Below are positions 17,700 to 26,554 of a stretch of DNA of 28,718 nt, piece by piece. Both the position numbers and the translations under genes were made by a program. The stretch comes from DATCRE01 sp964235605 (lineage in GTDB: Bacteria > Bacteroidota > Bacteroidia > Cytophagales > Cyclobacteriaceae). The stretch spans positions 1 to 28,718 of the forward strand of contig CAXSCR010000058.1 of the NCBI GenBank assembly GCA_964235605.1, written 5' to 3'. Every line of letters starts with the position of its first letter. Position 1 is the first letter of the stretch. The notes under the pieces are model-generated. The model was not told the origin of the DNA, did not search any database, and saw only the letters and a list, made by a program, of their open reading frames with translations.

Positions 17700-18601
17700 A
17701 AAGAGGAATATTTATTACCGGGGCTGCCGGACTTGTAGGTACAGCGTTATTAAAAAGTATTTCAGAAGAAGACTGCGATATAGTTGCACTATACCGCAGG
17801 CATAAAAGCATCAATAGACCCAATGTTAAGTGGATAAATGCTGATGTAACTGATCCGAGTATTGATATAAGAAAATACCTCGATAGCTCATCCATACTCA
17901 TCCATAATGCAGCTGTAATAAATAGGGGAAGTACGCCGATCGAAAGGGAGCTAATACAAATGAATAACATAGATTTTACCCAAAAACTATTTGATGCTGC
18001 AATTGAATGTGGTGTAGAGAAGGTAATATTTACAAGTAGCTTCAGTTTAATTGAAAGACCGCTACCATCCATAATTACTGAAGAGGCTGCCATAACAGCG
18101 CGGACGAATTTTTACGCTGAGTCAAAATTAATAGGAGAGGCCTACTTAAGAAAAAAGGCTTTAGATTTTAATATTCAATATAACATACTTCGGTTATCAA
18201 GTCCGATATCTTTTTCTCTTGATTTAATGCCAGACAACGTGGTTAAAATGTGGATAAGTAAATCGATACGAAAGGAAACGTTACAAGTTTATGGCAGCGG
18301 AAAAAGAACGCAGGATTTTGTGGCTGTACAAGATGTTGCCAGTGCGTTCAAGGCTTGTCTTTTTAAACATAATGTTTCAGGCACGTTCAACATTGCATCA
18401 GGTGTACCGATGTCTATGCTTGATCTGGCAAAAATTATCACGTCCAAATTTGGTAATGATTTTGTTCATGGAGAGGAAGACCCGAACGAGTTAGAGAGAT
18501 GGAATATTTCAATAGATAAAGCTAGAAGAGAGATCGGATATTTACCTGTTTATACATCTAAAGAATGTATTACAAAACTTTTAGACGGTATAACAAAATG
18601 A
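17696..18601 (+). CDS. NAD-dependent epimerase/dehydratase (extended SDR)
   Basis: Predicted extended short-chain dehydrogenase of 301 residues. The NAD-binding GAAGLVG is at 9-15, the serine-containing FTSSFSL at 112-118, and the catalytic pair is Y140/K144 in YAESKLIGE. The serine segment lacks the T-D/E pair usual in 4,6-dehydratases, so epimerase, reductase or dehydrogenase activity is likelier. Start is TTG at 17696, overlapping the ATP-grasp stop as TTGA; no ATG exists before the Rossmann motif. The 3' end overlaps the metallophosphoesterase gene by ATGA, so ligase, SDR and phosphoesterase are translationally chained and probably act together. Confidence 0.86.
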   Translation: MKRGIFITGAAGLVGTALLKSISEEDCDIVALYRRHKSINRPNVKWINADVTDPSIDIRKYLDSSSILIHNAAVINRGSTPIERELIQMNNIDFTQKLFDAAIECGVEKVIFTSSFSLIERPLPSIITEEAAITARTNFYAESKLIGEAYLRKKALDFNIQYNILRLSSPISFSLDLMPDNVVKMWISKSIRKETLQVYGSGKRTQDFVAVQDVASAFKACLFKHNVSGTFNIASGVPMSMLDLAKIITSKFGNDFVHGEEDPNELERWNISIDKARREIGYLPVYTSKECITKLLDGITK

Positions 18602-19311
18602 ATGTGGCAATTCTAAGTGATATACATTCAAATTTCTTTGCCCTTGAAGCGGTCATGAATGAATTCGATCAATATAAAATTGATAAAGTGATCGTACTGG
18701 GCGATATATTTGGTTATTACCCTTGGGCAAATGAAACATACGAATTGCTATTACCTTATCTTGATAATTCATTTATAATAAAAGGAAATCATGATCAGCT
18801 TTTATTGGAGTTAGAATCACCATCTCCTGAGCCCTCATATTGGGCCGCGGCAAAGCAGAATGAAAGTGAACTTAAAATTAAAAATCCATCTGCAATAGAA
18901 TGGGTAAGAAATCTTCCTTTAGAAATCACTGTAACTATTAATCAAAGACATATTTATATGTTTCATGGTACGCCAGAGAATAAGGTAGAAGGGAGATATT
19001 ATCCAGATGACCAAGCAGATTATCTCTGGTTACCGAAGCAGGATGAAGTCATTTTATTAGGTCACACACATTATTCGATTTATAAAAAAACAAAAGTCAA
19101 CGGAATCATTATAAATCCTGGATCAGTGGGTCAGCCTAGAGATGGTAATCCAATGCCTTCATGGGGAATTTTGAATACGTTAGACTTTGATTTTCAGATA
19201 AAACGTACAAACTATGATAATTTTAAGGCTATGGATGAATTGGAGAAGAGACAATGGGATAAACGGGCGATAGCGGCCTTAAATAAAACAAATCAAGGAA
19301 AATTAATTTAG
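18598..19311 (+). CDS. Calcineurin-like metallophosphoesterase (YfcE/MJ0936-type)
   Basis: Predicted dinuclear metal phosphoesterase of 237 residues. All metal ligand motifs are present: SDIHSN (7-12, D8 and H10), GDIFGYYP (35-42, D36), GNHDQ (63-67), FHGTPENK (122-129) and GHTHYS (155-160), followed by the family's NPGSVGQPRDGNP. Such proteins hydrolyse phosphomonoesters or diesters; the substrate here is unknown. The ATG at 18598 overlaps the SDR stop (ATGA) and is preferred over an in-frame upstream ATG at 18565 lying inside the SDR gene. A phosphoesterase is not a standard O-antigen gene, and its coupling to an SDR and an ATP-grasp ligase suggests it removes phosphate from a pathway intermediate. 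Confidence 0.88.
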   Translation: MNVAILSDIHSNFFALEAVMNEFDQYKIDKVIVLGDIFGYYPWANETYELLLPYLDNSFIIKGNHDQLLLELESPSPEPSYWAAAKQNESELKIKNPSAIEWVRNLPLEITVTINQRHIYMFHGTPENKVEGRYYPDDQADYLWLPKQDEVILLGHTHYSIYKKTKVNGIIINPGSVGQPRDGNPMPSWGILNTLDFDFQIKRTNYDNFKAMDELEKRQWDKRAIAALNKTNQGKLI

Positions 19312-19329
19312 ATTGAGCTAATTTATATT

Positions 19330-20298
19330 ATGCAAAATAAAATTGAAGGAAGTACGATTCTGATAACAGGAGGAGCCGGATTCATTGGTTCTTATGTAGT
19401 GGAGGAACTTATTCCAAAGGGACCGAAGAAAATTATTATTTTGGATAATTTCATCCGCGGTAGCATGTTAAACATGAAAACTTTCATTGATAATCCTATC
19501 ATTGAATTTCATGAAGGAGATATTCGTGATTTAGCAAAACTTGAACAATGTATGGCAGGATGCGATTACGTTTTTCACATGGCTTCTTTGCGGATAAACG
19601 CCTGTGCTGCTAATCACAAGGAAGGATTTGAGGTTATGATTAAAGGAACCTTTGATATAATTGAATTAGCCTTAAAACATAAAATTAAAAAAGTCATCTA
19701 TTCCTCAAGTGCTTCTGTCTATGGTATGGCTGCTCATTTCCCAACCCCAGAAACTGATAATCCATATGATAATCAAACATTCTATGGTGCAGCGAAGCTT
19801 ATGGGCGAACAGCTGTTGCGTAGTTATAAATTCATGCACGATTTAAATTATGTAGCATTAAGATACTTCAATGTATATGGCCCTCGCATGGATACCGATG
19901 GAAAATATACAGAAGTAATGATACGTTGGCTAGACTGTATACGTGAAGGTAAAAATCCATTGATTAACGGAAATGGTTCTACAACAATGGACTTTATCTA
20001 TGTTCAGGATGTGGCTCGTGCAAATGTAGCCGCACTTATTTCCCCAATCACAGATGAGGTTTTTAATGTTGGATCTTGTGTAGAGACATCTTTAAAGAAA
20101 TTGCTCGATACGCTTCTTAAAGTGAATGCTTCAACGCTAACACCTGAATTTCGTCCTGATAATACAATCAATCCTGTTCAAAGAAGGCTAGCCGATATAC
20201 GAAAAGCAGAACGTTTATTGAAATTTAAACCTTCTATCGCTTTAGATGAAGGACTAAAAAGATTGACTGATTGGTATTTTAAAATGAAGGCTAAATAG
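19330..20298 (+). CDS. NAD-dependent nucleotide-sugar epimerase/dehydratase (extended SDR)
   Basis: Predicted UDP-sugar SDR of 322 residues. It has GGAGFIG (14-20), the acidic ILDNF (37-41) after the second strand, SSSASVYG (125-132) and Y152/K156 in FYGAAKLMGE, then RYFNVYGPRMD and FIYVQDVARAN, all typical of GalE/UDP-glucuronate-modifying SDRs. The SSSASVYG pattern fits an epimerase better than a 4,6-dehydratase, which would show STDEVYG. One base separates its stop from the start of the next DegT aminotransferase, suggesting it prepares the keto- or epimerised sugar for amination. The exact reaction is not determined by the motifs. Confidence 0.88.
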   Translation: MQNKIEGSTILITGGAGFIGSYVVEELIPKGPKKIIILDNFIRGSMLNMKTFIDNPIIEFHEGDIRDLAKLEQCMAGCDYVFHMASLRINACAANHKEGFEVMIKGTFDIIELALKHKIKKVIYSSSASVYGMAAHFPTPETDNPYDNQTFYGAAKLMGEQLLRSYKFMHDLNYVALRYFNVYGPRMDTDGKYTEVMIRWLDCIREGKNPLINGNGSTTMDFIYVQDVARANVAALISPITDEVFNVGSCVETSLKKLLDTLLKVNASTLTPEFRPDNTINPVQRRLADIRKAERLLKFKPSIALDEGLKRLTDWYFKMKAK

Positions 20299-20299
20299 T

Positions 20300-21448
20300 A
20301 TGATTCCCGTAGCGAAACCTTTTCTTGGTGAGGAAGAAGCCCAAAGTGCATATGAAACTATTTTAAGCGGATGGGTTACACAAGGCCCAAAAGTCGAAGA
20401 GTTTGAAAATAATTTCGCAAAATATGTAGGATCAAAGTATGCGGTTGCAATTTCTAATTGTACAACAGCCTTGCATTTGGCCATGATTGTTGCTGACGTT
20501 AAAGACGGTGACGAAGTTATTTGTCCTTCACTTTCTTATGTTGCCACGGCTAATGCAATACGTTATGTAAATGCTAGCCCCATATTCGCAGAAGTTAATG
20601 CTGAAACTTACAACATTGACATAGCGCACACCAAGTCACTAATAACGCCTAAAACAAAAGCCTTATTAATAGTTCATCAGATTGGTATGCCTGCTGATAT
20701 AGACGCATTTAAAGAATTGTGTCAAGAGAGAAACCTTATCTTGATTGAAGATGCTGCCTGTGCGAGTGGCTCCGCTTACAAGGGAAATAAAATTGGATCT
20801 CACTCAGATTTAGTTTGTTTTTCTTTTCATCCACGTAAAGTGATTACAACCGGTGAAGGAGGAATGATATGCACTTCCAATGAGTCATATTACAAAAGAC
20901 TTAAACTACTACGTCAACATGGTATGATGGTTAATGACAGAGTCAGACATTCGTCAGATAAAGTAATAATTACGGATCATGTTGAACTTGGTTATAATTA
21001 TCGAATGACGGATATACAGGCAGCCATTGGTATTAAGCAACTTGAAAAGTTAGACTGGATTGTTGCAGAACGAAGAAAAATTGCGCTACGTTACAACGAG
21101 GCGTTTAATGATATACCATTTATTCGACTACCTTTTGAACCGTCTTACTCAAGATCTAATTATCAGTCTTACTCAATATATCTGAAGAAAGATTGCCCCA
21201 TTACACGTGACGAGTTTATGCAAAAACTTCTTGACGCAGGCATTGCAACTCGCAGTGGGGTTATGACCACACACCGAGAAACGGCCTATCACAATTATTG
21301 CAATGGTCTAAATTTGCCAGTTTCGGAGGATGCTTGTGATAGAAGTGTTATTTTGCCGTTGTATATACCTATGAGCGAAGAAGAGATTAATCAGGTAATT
21401 TTAATCTCTAGACAAATACTTCTTCGGAAACATAATCTAATGCCATGA
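20300..21448 (+). CDS. DegT/DnrJ/EryC1 sugar aminotransferase, second copy
   Basis: Predicted PLP-dependent sugar aminotransferase, 382 residues, of the perosamine-synthase/ArnB/PseC style. The opening IPVAKPFLGEEE (2-13), SGWVTQGPKVEEFE (23-36), SNCTTALHL (52-60), EDAACASGS (150-158) and the Schiff-base lysine K180 in FHPRKVITTGEGG are all visible. It differs clearly from the WbpE-like copy at 13401, having HPRK in place of YPGK, so it probably acts on a C4-keto sugar. No 4,6-dehydratase is seen in the window to feed it. The upstream SDR is one base away and a GT-C transferase follows 6 bases downstream. Confidence 0.9.
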   Translation: MIPVAKPFLGEEEAQSAYETILSGWVTQGPKVEEFENNFAKYVGSKYAVAISNCTTALHLAMIVADVKDGDEVICPSLSYVATANAIRYVNASPIFAEVNAETYNIDIAHTKSLITPKTKALLIVHQIGMPADIDAFKELCQERNLILIEDAACASGSAYKGNKIGSHSDLVCFSFHPRKVITTGEGGMICTSNESYYKRLKLLRQHGMMVNDRVRHSSDKVIITDHVELGYNYRMTDIQAAIGIKQLEKLDWIVAERRKIALRYNEAFNDIPFIRLPFEPSYSRSNYQSYSIYLKKDCPITRDEFMQKLLDAGIATRSGVMTTHRETAYHNYCNGLNLPVSEDACDRSVILPLYIPMSEEEINQVILISRQILLRKHNLMP

Positions 21449-21454
21449 ATTAAT

Positions 21455-22987
21455 ATGTCCTTATTCCTTAAGAAAAATTTAACAATAGTCATAATTCTTT
21501 TGGCGTCCACTTTTATTGGTCTTTCCATAAATTTGTTAAACCTATCTTATGCAAAAAGTGAAGAAAGTCGAACAGGGATTCAACACACATATCAGGGCAT
21601 AACAATTAACAGTCCTGATAATGAGTTTTACTTAAGCCAAGTTGAAAATTATCTTGGAGGAAAGGGCTGGAGGCAATCACCACCAGTAGGTAAAGGTTCT
21701 TACTTCAGGCGAGTTCCAGGGTATTCAATAGTATATTTTGCCTTTAGAAATTTTCTTGACTTGAATAATGCGCTTAGGTGGCTAAAAGTATTTCAGTTTT
21801 TGCTTTTTGTTACTTCAGTCCTTCTTTTTTATAACACTCTCAAATTGCTAAAGGCCGGTAAGTATTCTTTAACACTATTAACTTTAATTTATGGATGCAC
21901 TCCATTTTTTAGTAGTTATACTTTCTTTACCTTAACTGAGTCTATATCACCTTTTATAGTAGTATTCTTTACTTACTTTTTAGTTGCAGCAATAAAGGGA
22001 AACTCAAAACAAGCTCTTGGAAATTTTGTAATTGCTTCTTTCTTTATCGGGTATGGAACCTTAACAAGGCCTTATTTAGGAGCGTTATTAATTTTATTAT
22101 TTGTTATTCCCTGGCTGTATTATAATAATATCGGAGTTAGAAATCGTTTTTATAAAACTGTAATTATTGTATTCATTCCCCTTTCTATGCTCAGCTTATG
22201 GGCAATTCGAAACTATATTATTACAAAGCGATTTGTACCGCTTGAGGTTGCTTACTATCCCGAAAATCTTGACCGGATGAAACCAGAGTTTAAGGCATTC
22301 TGGAATTTTACAAGATGTTGGGCAGAAGATGGATCAGTAATGAATAGCTACCACTTGCCTTTCTATTTTGCAGCGCTTAAGGGAGATACATCAAATCAAT
22401 TCATAGACAATATCGTTCAATCCGTTCCTTTAGACATTCGATCAATTCTTTCAGAGGAGAAAATCAGAAATGCCATTATCAATTATAGAGGCATTTTATT
22501 ACAACAGAGAAAGTATTTTGACAACAACATTGCAATGCCCGAAAATTATTCCACTTCACAAATAATGGTTGCCAGTCAATTTAATGACCTAACTGACGCA
22601 TATAAAAATGCATCTCCTTTTAACTATTATATACTATACCCCATAAAGTACTTAAGAGACGTTGTGATCCATTCTAACACCTCGAATCTGTTAATTTTCC
22701 AATCTCCTTACAGGGAAAAGAATTTAGTTATAAATATTTTTCGGTATGTTTTAGTTGCAATTCATGTAATGCTCTATGTAAGTGTTTTTTTTAATATGTT
22801 TTATTACAGGAAGGATTTAGTAGGTTTTCTTATCTTTTCTGCTGTACCATTATTTTTTATTCTCTTTTTTACAGTTTTTATTCAGGCTATTGAGCAAAGG
22901 TACATGCTCCCCATTTTGCCCATAATTGTAATTTCCAACTACCAAATAATGGACAAGCTCTTTTTAGGTTTAGTGAAGAGAAAATAG
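21455..22987 (+). CDS. Multi-pass membrane glycosyltransferase, GT-C (ArnT/GT39-like)
   Basis: A 510-residue integral membrane protein with roughly ten hydrophobic segments (for example 9-30, 110-132, 138-160, 164-181, 205-222, 232-251 and several near the C-terminus). After the first helix a periplasmic-type loop reads SPDNEFYLSQVENYLGGKGW then RRVPGY, resembling the acidic loop and R-P-x-Y pattern of ArnT/PMT enzymes. WAIRNYIITKRFVPL (249-263) and EQRYMLPILPIIVI near the end are also characteristic of that group. It would transfer a polyprenyl-phosphate-linked sugar on the periplasmic side. A Wzy polymerase is the alternative but lacks support. Confidence 0.65.
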   Translation: MSLFLKKNLTIVIILLASTFIGLSINLLNLSYAKSEESRTGIQHTYQGITINSPDNEFYLSQVENYLGGKGWRQSPPVGKGSYFRRVPGYSIVYFAFRNFLDLNNALRWLKVFQFLLFVTSVLLFYNTLKLLKAGKYSLTLLTLIYGCTPFFSSYTFFTLTESISPFIVVFFTYFLVAAIKGNSKQALGNFVIASFFIGYGTLTRPYLGALLILLFVIPWLYYNNIGVRNRFYKTVIIVFIPLSMLSLWAIRNYIITKRFVPLEVAYYPENLDRMKPEFKAFWNFTRCWAEDGSVMNSYHLPFYFAALKGDTSNQFIDNIVQSVPLDIRSILSEEKIRNAIINYRGILLQQRKYFDNNIAMPENYSTSQIMVASQFNDLTDAYKNASPFNYYILYPIKYLRDVVIHSNTSNLLIFQSPYREKNLVINIFRYVLVAIHVMLYVSVFFNMFYYRKDLVGFLIFSAVPLFFILFFTVFIQAIEQRYMLPILPIIVISNYQIMDKLFLGLVKRK

Positions 22988-23007
22988 TGAATAAATATTT
23001 CGTAACT

Positions 23008-23016
23008 TAGTCTTTG
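23008..23016 (+). promoter_or_regulatory. Candidate Bacteroidota -7 promoter element
   Basis: TAGTCTTTG lies 17 bases upstream of the TTG start of the PKD-protein gene. It approximates the Bacteroidota sigma-A -7 consensus TAnnTTTG with one extra base between TA and TTTG. No clear -33 TTG element is seen at the right distance, so this is a weak call. It would let the secreted protein be transcribed separately from the glycan operon. Confidence 0.22.
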
Positions 23017-23032
23017 CCGTTACGCCAATAAA

Positions 23033-26000
23033 TTGAAACAGACGATACTCTTACTTTTTTTAGTATTAGCTATATATCAATATTCTTGGGCTCAATGTCC
23101 ATCTGTTGACTTTACATTGCCACCATCAGCATGTAAGACTGAAACCTTTTCACCTACTTTTAACACCACAGGAGCAGCTTCTTTTAATTGGGATTTTTGT
23201 GATGGTAGCATTGCTAATTTACCATCATCAGTGAGGACTAAAACGGTTAGTTCTTTATCCTCCCCTTTTGATATTAAATTTGTAGAGGAGAATGGTAAGG
23301 CATATGGGTTTGCTGTAAACCTGGGAGACGGTTCAATCATTAAATTCGATTTTGGTGCAGATCTTTCAACAGATCCAACCATTACAAATATGGGTAACCT
23401 GGGAGTTATTAGTGGCGCTTTAGGAATAAATTTTTGGGAGGAAGGCGGTGTAAAGTTTGCACTCGTAATAACCAACCCCGGTGATGTTTTTCTTCTTAAT
23501 TTTGGTGCTTCCATTACAAATACACCAACAGCAACTAAAATTCCATCCCTAACAGGCCTAAGTAATCATCGTCATGTTAAAATAATAAAAGATAACGGAT
23601 CGCTATTAGCACTCATGGCCGGAGGATCCTCAGGCAAATTGTCGATTCTTAATTTTGGCTCAAGTATTTTAAATAATCCAACTCAATCTGCCGTAAGTAT
23701 CCCAAGTGCCTCAATACCTACTGGGTTAGATGTTGTTATTGATTGTAATAAACGCTATGCTATTGTAAGTGGATATGGCAGTGGAATACATCTTTTAAAC
23801 TTTGGAACTAGTTTTCTAAATACACCTACATTCGTACTCATTGCTACGGTTGCTTTACCACTTGGCGTTTCTGTTATAAAATCTATAGATAATTATTATA
23901 TCCTTGTTTCATCGGAGGCGGAAGGGATTGTACGGTATAATTTAGGGAGTTCCATATCTACTAATACAACTCCTTCAAAAACCACATTGGGAAAGTTTTC
24001 AACTATAGATGTGGCTATCGGATTTACTGTAGTAAAACAGGGGAGTAAATATTTTGGTGTATGTATAAACTTGAATAATCAGATACTGACCGTTTTAGCA
24101 TTTCCCAAGGCTTGTGAAATTTTAAGTGCCTATGACAACATAAGTACCCCCTCTATTTCTTATCAAAATGAAGGAAATTACAACGTAACTTTAAATGCGA
24201 TTGGCAGTAACAATGAGTTAGTTTCTCTAACGAAAAATTTTGAAGTGTCATATGGAAAAGATTTAACAATAGCGACCCAAAATGAATGTGTAAATCAAGA
24301 TGTTTTTCATTCATTTAATAATGCGCCTCAAAATGTAGTTCAAACAGATTGGGATTTTGATGATGGAAATGTATCTACCTCTTCAAACCCAACTCACCAG
24401 TTTTCTTCAGCAGGAGTATATGATGTGTCTTTAAAAATAACAGGTAGTAATGGATGTACTAATACATTTATTAAGAGTGTTGCTGTATACAACCCGGCAA
24501 ATCCTGATTTCGACTTGCCACCTGCTTCACCGTTGTGTTCAAATCAACTATATTCATTTAAAAATACATCAACCTTTGATGTCGGATCAACGCCGTCGTA
24601 TCAATGGAAGGTTGATGGCTTGAATGTATCATCAGCAACTGACCTTTCATACACGTTTACCGATGCAGTTGATAAACAGATTGATCTAGTAACAACGATA
24701 CCTGGATGTCCAACTCAAATCACAAAAACAATTTCTTCGATTGCGGTGGGTCCAGTAGTAGATTTTTTATCGACAGGCAATTGTATGGGAGACGCATACC
24801 AATTTACCAACACAACCCAAGGTAATCCTGATAGTTATTCGTGGGATTTCGGCGACGGCCAAAATTCTACCACCCCTGACGCCCAGCATATATTTTCGAG
24901 TGCTGGCGTAAAGCAGGTTTCTTTGACAGCATCTAATACTGCTTCCGGATGCAATAATATGACCCTAAAAAGTATTACAGTCTACTCAAAACCCCAACCC
25001 AACTTTTCACTTGCACTACCACCTTTTTCATGTACTGGTACGCCCTCTCAATTTAATGACCTTACACCAAACCCCACAGATAGTAACCTAAGTACATGGC
25101 TATGGAATTTTGATGATGCGGCAAGCGGCACGAATACCGCTTCAACTAAAAATCCTAAACATACCTATGCCAATGCTGGCGATTATGATGTTTCATTAAC
25201 AGCCACTACCAATTTTAATTGTTCTGCCACAATTCAAAAGACAGTTACAATTGCGCAAACGCCTAATGCCACATTTACAAATACACCAGCCTGTAAGAAT
25301 CAAGCCATAACATTCTCTGCTGACATAGATAATAAATCCTGGTTCTGGCAAATGGGAAGTACATATTACTTTTTTGAAAATCCAACACACACCTTTACAA
25401 CATCGGGAGATCATACAGTGAGTCTCACAATAACAGGTAATAACAATTGTGTAGCATCCATCAATAAAGTAATCAAAGTACCCGCTCCTATTATGCCAGA
25501 TTTTACAGTTGAAAAAATGTGTAGCAATCAGAATACAACCTTTATAGATACAAGTCCTGCCTCGAGTGATCCTATAAGTAGTTACAGTTGGAAATTCGGC
25601 GACACTAAAATTGGGACAGGCTCACCATCTACTCATACTTATACTAACACAGGCACCTATAGCATAACAATGGATGTAGTAACAGAGGAAGGATGTAAAT
25701 ATTCAAAAGTGAAACCCATTGCTATTGGAACGCCACCTACAGCTTCTTTCACAGCATCACCCGAGTCAGGTGCACCCCCACTGATCGTAGAGTTTACAAA
25801 TACTTCCACGAATGCGATAAGTTATGTGTGGGCATATAATGATGAATTGAATACCACAACAACTGAGGTATCTCCAACTTTTACCTTTCAAAATCAAAGA
25901 GATTATGTTGTTGACCTCACAGCATCTAATGTACAAGGCTGTACGAATACATTTAGCAAACTTATAAAATCAGCGTCATCTTTAAATGATGTTATACTTA

Positions 26001-26554
26001 CTGCGTTCTCAATTACAGATGAAAATAAAGATGGTGTGTTTAATGGTATTGTTAGTATTAAGAATAACGGCAATCTTGAGATTAGCAATATTAAACTATC
26101 ACTCGACCTTTCAAATACAATCGTTATTAGAGAAAACATAAAAGGTCCGATTGCAGCAAATTCTTCTTTGAATTATCTAATTGGTTATGAAATATTAAAT
26201 ACTAAGGACTTACAATTTGTATGTGCAGAGGTAGCCCTTGCTAATGACTTGAATCCTGACAACAACAAGAAGTGCACCAATGTTAATGAGACGACTTGGT
26301 TTTGGTTAGATGCATACCCCAATCCGGCCAACCAAGAATTGCATATTGATTGGATCGCCAAGGAAGCAGGTGTTGCCAAGATAAAACTTGTTGACCGATT
26401 GGGTAAAGCCGTCACGTCAATGCAGTTAGAATCTGTGATTGGATTAAATCAAACCACTTTTTTAACCGATAAATTAAGTGCAGGAATTTATATACTTAGC
26501 CTCGAAGCTGATGGCTCCAAAAAGACGCAGCGGATCGCTGTGACTGGCAACTAA
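23033..26554 (+). CDS. Secreted PKD-repeat protein with beta-propeller insert and T9SS sorting domain
   Basis: A 1173-residue exported protein. A signal peptide (KQTILLLFLVLAIYQYSWA) is cleaved near residue 20. Residues 41-59 look like the first half of a PKD domain (FNWDFCDGS); a propeller-like stretch at about 75-360 then repeats blades with LNFG/FDFG motifs followed by NTPT-type loops, and 366-406 resumes a PKD second half (YNVTLNAIGSN). Further PKD-like domains span roughly 410-486, 487-573, 575-650, 654-741, 742-816, 820-898 and 902-978, several with WDFGDG-type motifs. Residues 985-1085 look CARDB-like, and 1088-1173 are a T9SS type A sorting domain (WLDAYPNPAN to the end). The start is a TTG immediately before the signal peptide. 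Likely cell-surface attached or secreted; function unknown. Confidence 0.88.
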   Translation: MKQTILLLFLVLAIYQYSWAQCPSVDFTLPPSACKTETFSPTFNTTGAASFNWDFCDGSIANLPSSVRTKTVSSLSSPFDIKFVEENGKAYGFAVNLGDGSIIKFDFGADLSTDPTITNMGNLGVISGALGINFWEEGGVKFALVITNPGDVFLLNFGASITNTPTATKIPSLTGLSNHRHVKIIKDNGSLLALMAGGSSGKLSILNFGSSILNNPTQSAVSIPSASIPTGLDVVIDCNKRYAIVSGYGSGIHLLNFGTSFLNTPTFVLIATVALPLGVSVIKSIDNYYILVSSEAEGIVRYNLGSSISTNTTPSKTTLGKFSTIDVAIGFTVVKQGSKYFGVCINLNNQILTVLAFPKACEILSAYDNISTPSISYQNEGNYNVTLNAIGSNNELVSLTKNFEVSYGKDLTIATQNECVNQDVFHSFNNAPQNVVQTDWDFDDGNVSTSSNPTHQFSSAGVYDVSLKITGSNGCTNTFIKSVAVYNPANPDFDLPPASPLCSNQLYSFKNTSTFDVGSTPSYQWKVDGLNVSSATDLSYTFTDAVDKQIDLVTTIPGCPTQITKTISSIAVGPVVDFLSTGNCMGDAYQFTNTTQGNPDSYSWDFGDGQNSTTPDAQHIFSSAGVKQVSLTASNTASGCNNMTLKSITVYSKPQPNFSLALPPFSCTGTPSQFNDLTPNPTDSNLSTWLWNFDDAASGTNTASTKNPKHTYANAGDYDVSLTATTNFNCSATIQKTVTIAQTPNATFTNTPACKNQAITFSADIDNKSWFWQMGSTYYFFENPTHTFTTSGDHTVSLTITGNNNCVASINKVIKVPAPIMPDFTVEKMCSNQNTTFIDTSPASSDPISSYSWKFGDTKIGTGSPSTHTYTNTGTYSITMDVVTEEGCKYSKVKPIAIGTPPTASFTASPESGAPPLIVEFTNTSTNAISYVWAYNDELNTTTTEVSPTFTFQNQRDYVVDLTASNVQGCTNTFSKLIKSASSLNDVILTAFSITDENKDGVFNGIVSIKNNGNLEISNIKLSLDLSNTIVIRENIKGPIAANSSLNYLIGYEILNTKDLQFVCAEVALANDLNPDNNKKCTNVNETTWFWLDAYPNPANQELHIDWIAKEAGVAKIKLVDRLGKAVTSMQLESVIGLNQTTFLTDKLSAGIYILSLEADGSKKTQRIAVTGN

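Noticed and set aside
17689..18093. 134-codon open frame on the minus strand
   Set aside because: It lies wholly antisense to the SDR gene, whose GAAGLVG and YxxxK motifs are clear, and shows no recognisable domain.
23092..23514. 140-codon open frame on the minus strand
   Set aside because: Antisense to the start of the PKD protein, which has a signal peptide and repeats in the + frame; the minus frame has no recognisable features.
24300..25980. Tandem repeats that might suggest a CRISPR array or satellite
   Set aside because: They are diverged coding repeats of PKD domains with no constant DNA repeat or spacer structure.
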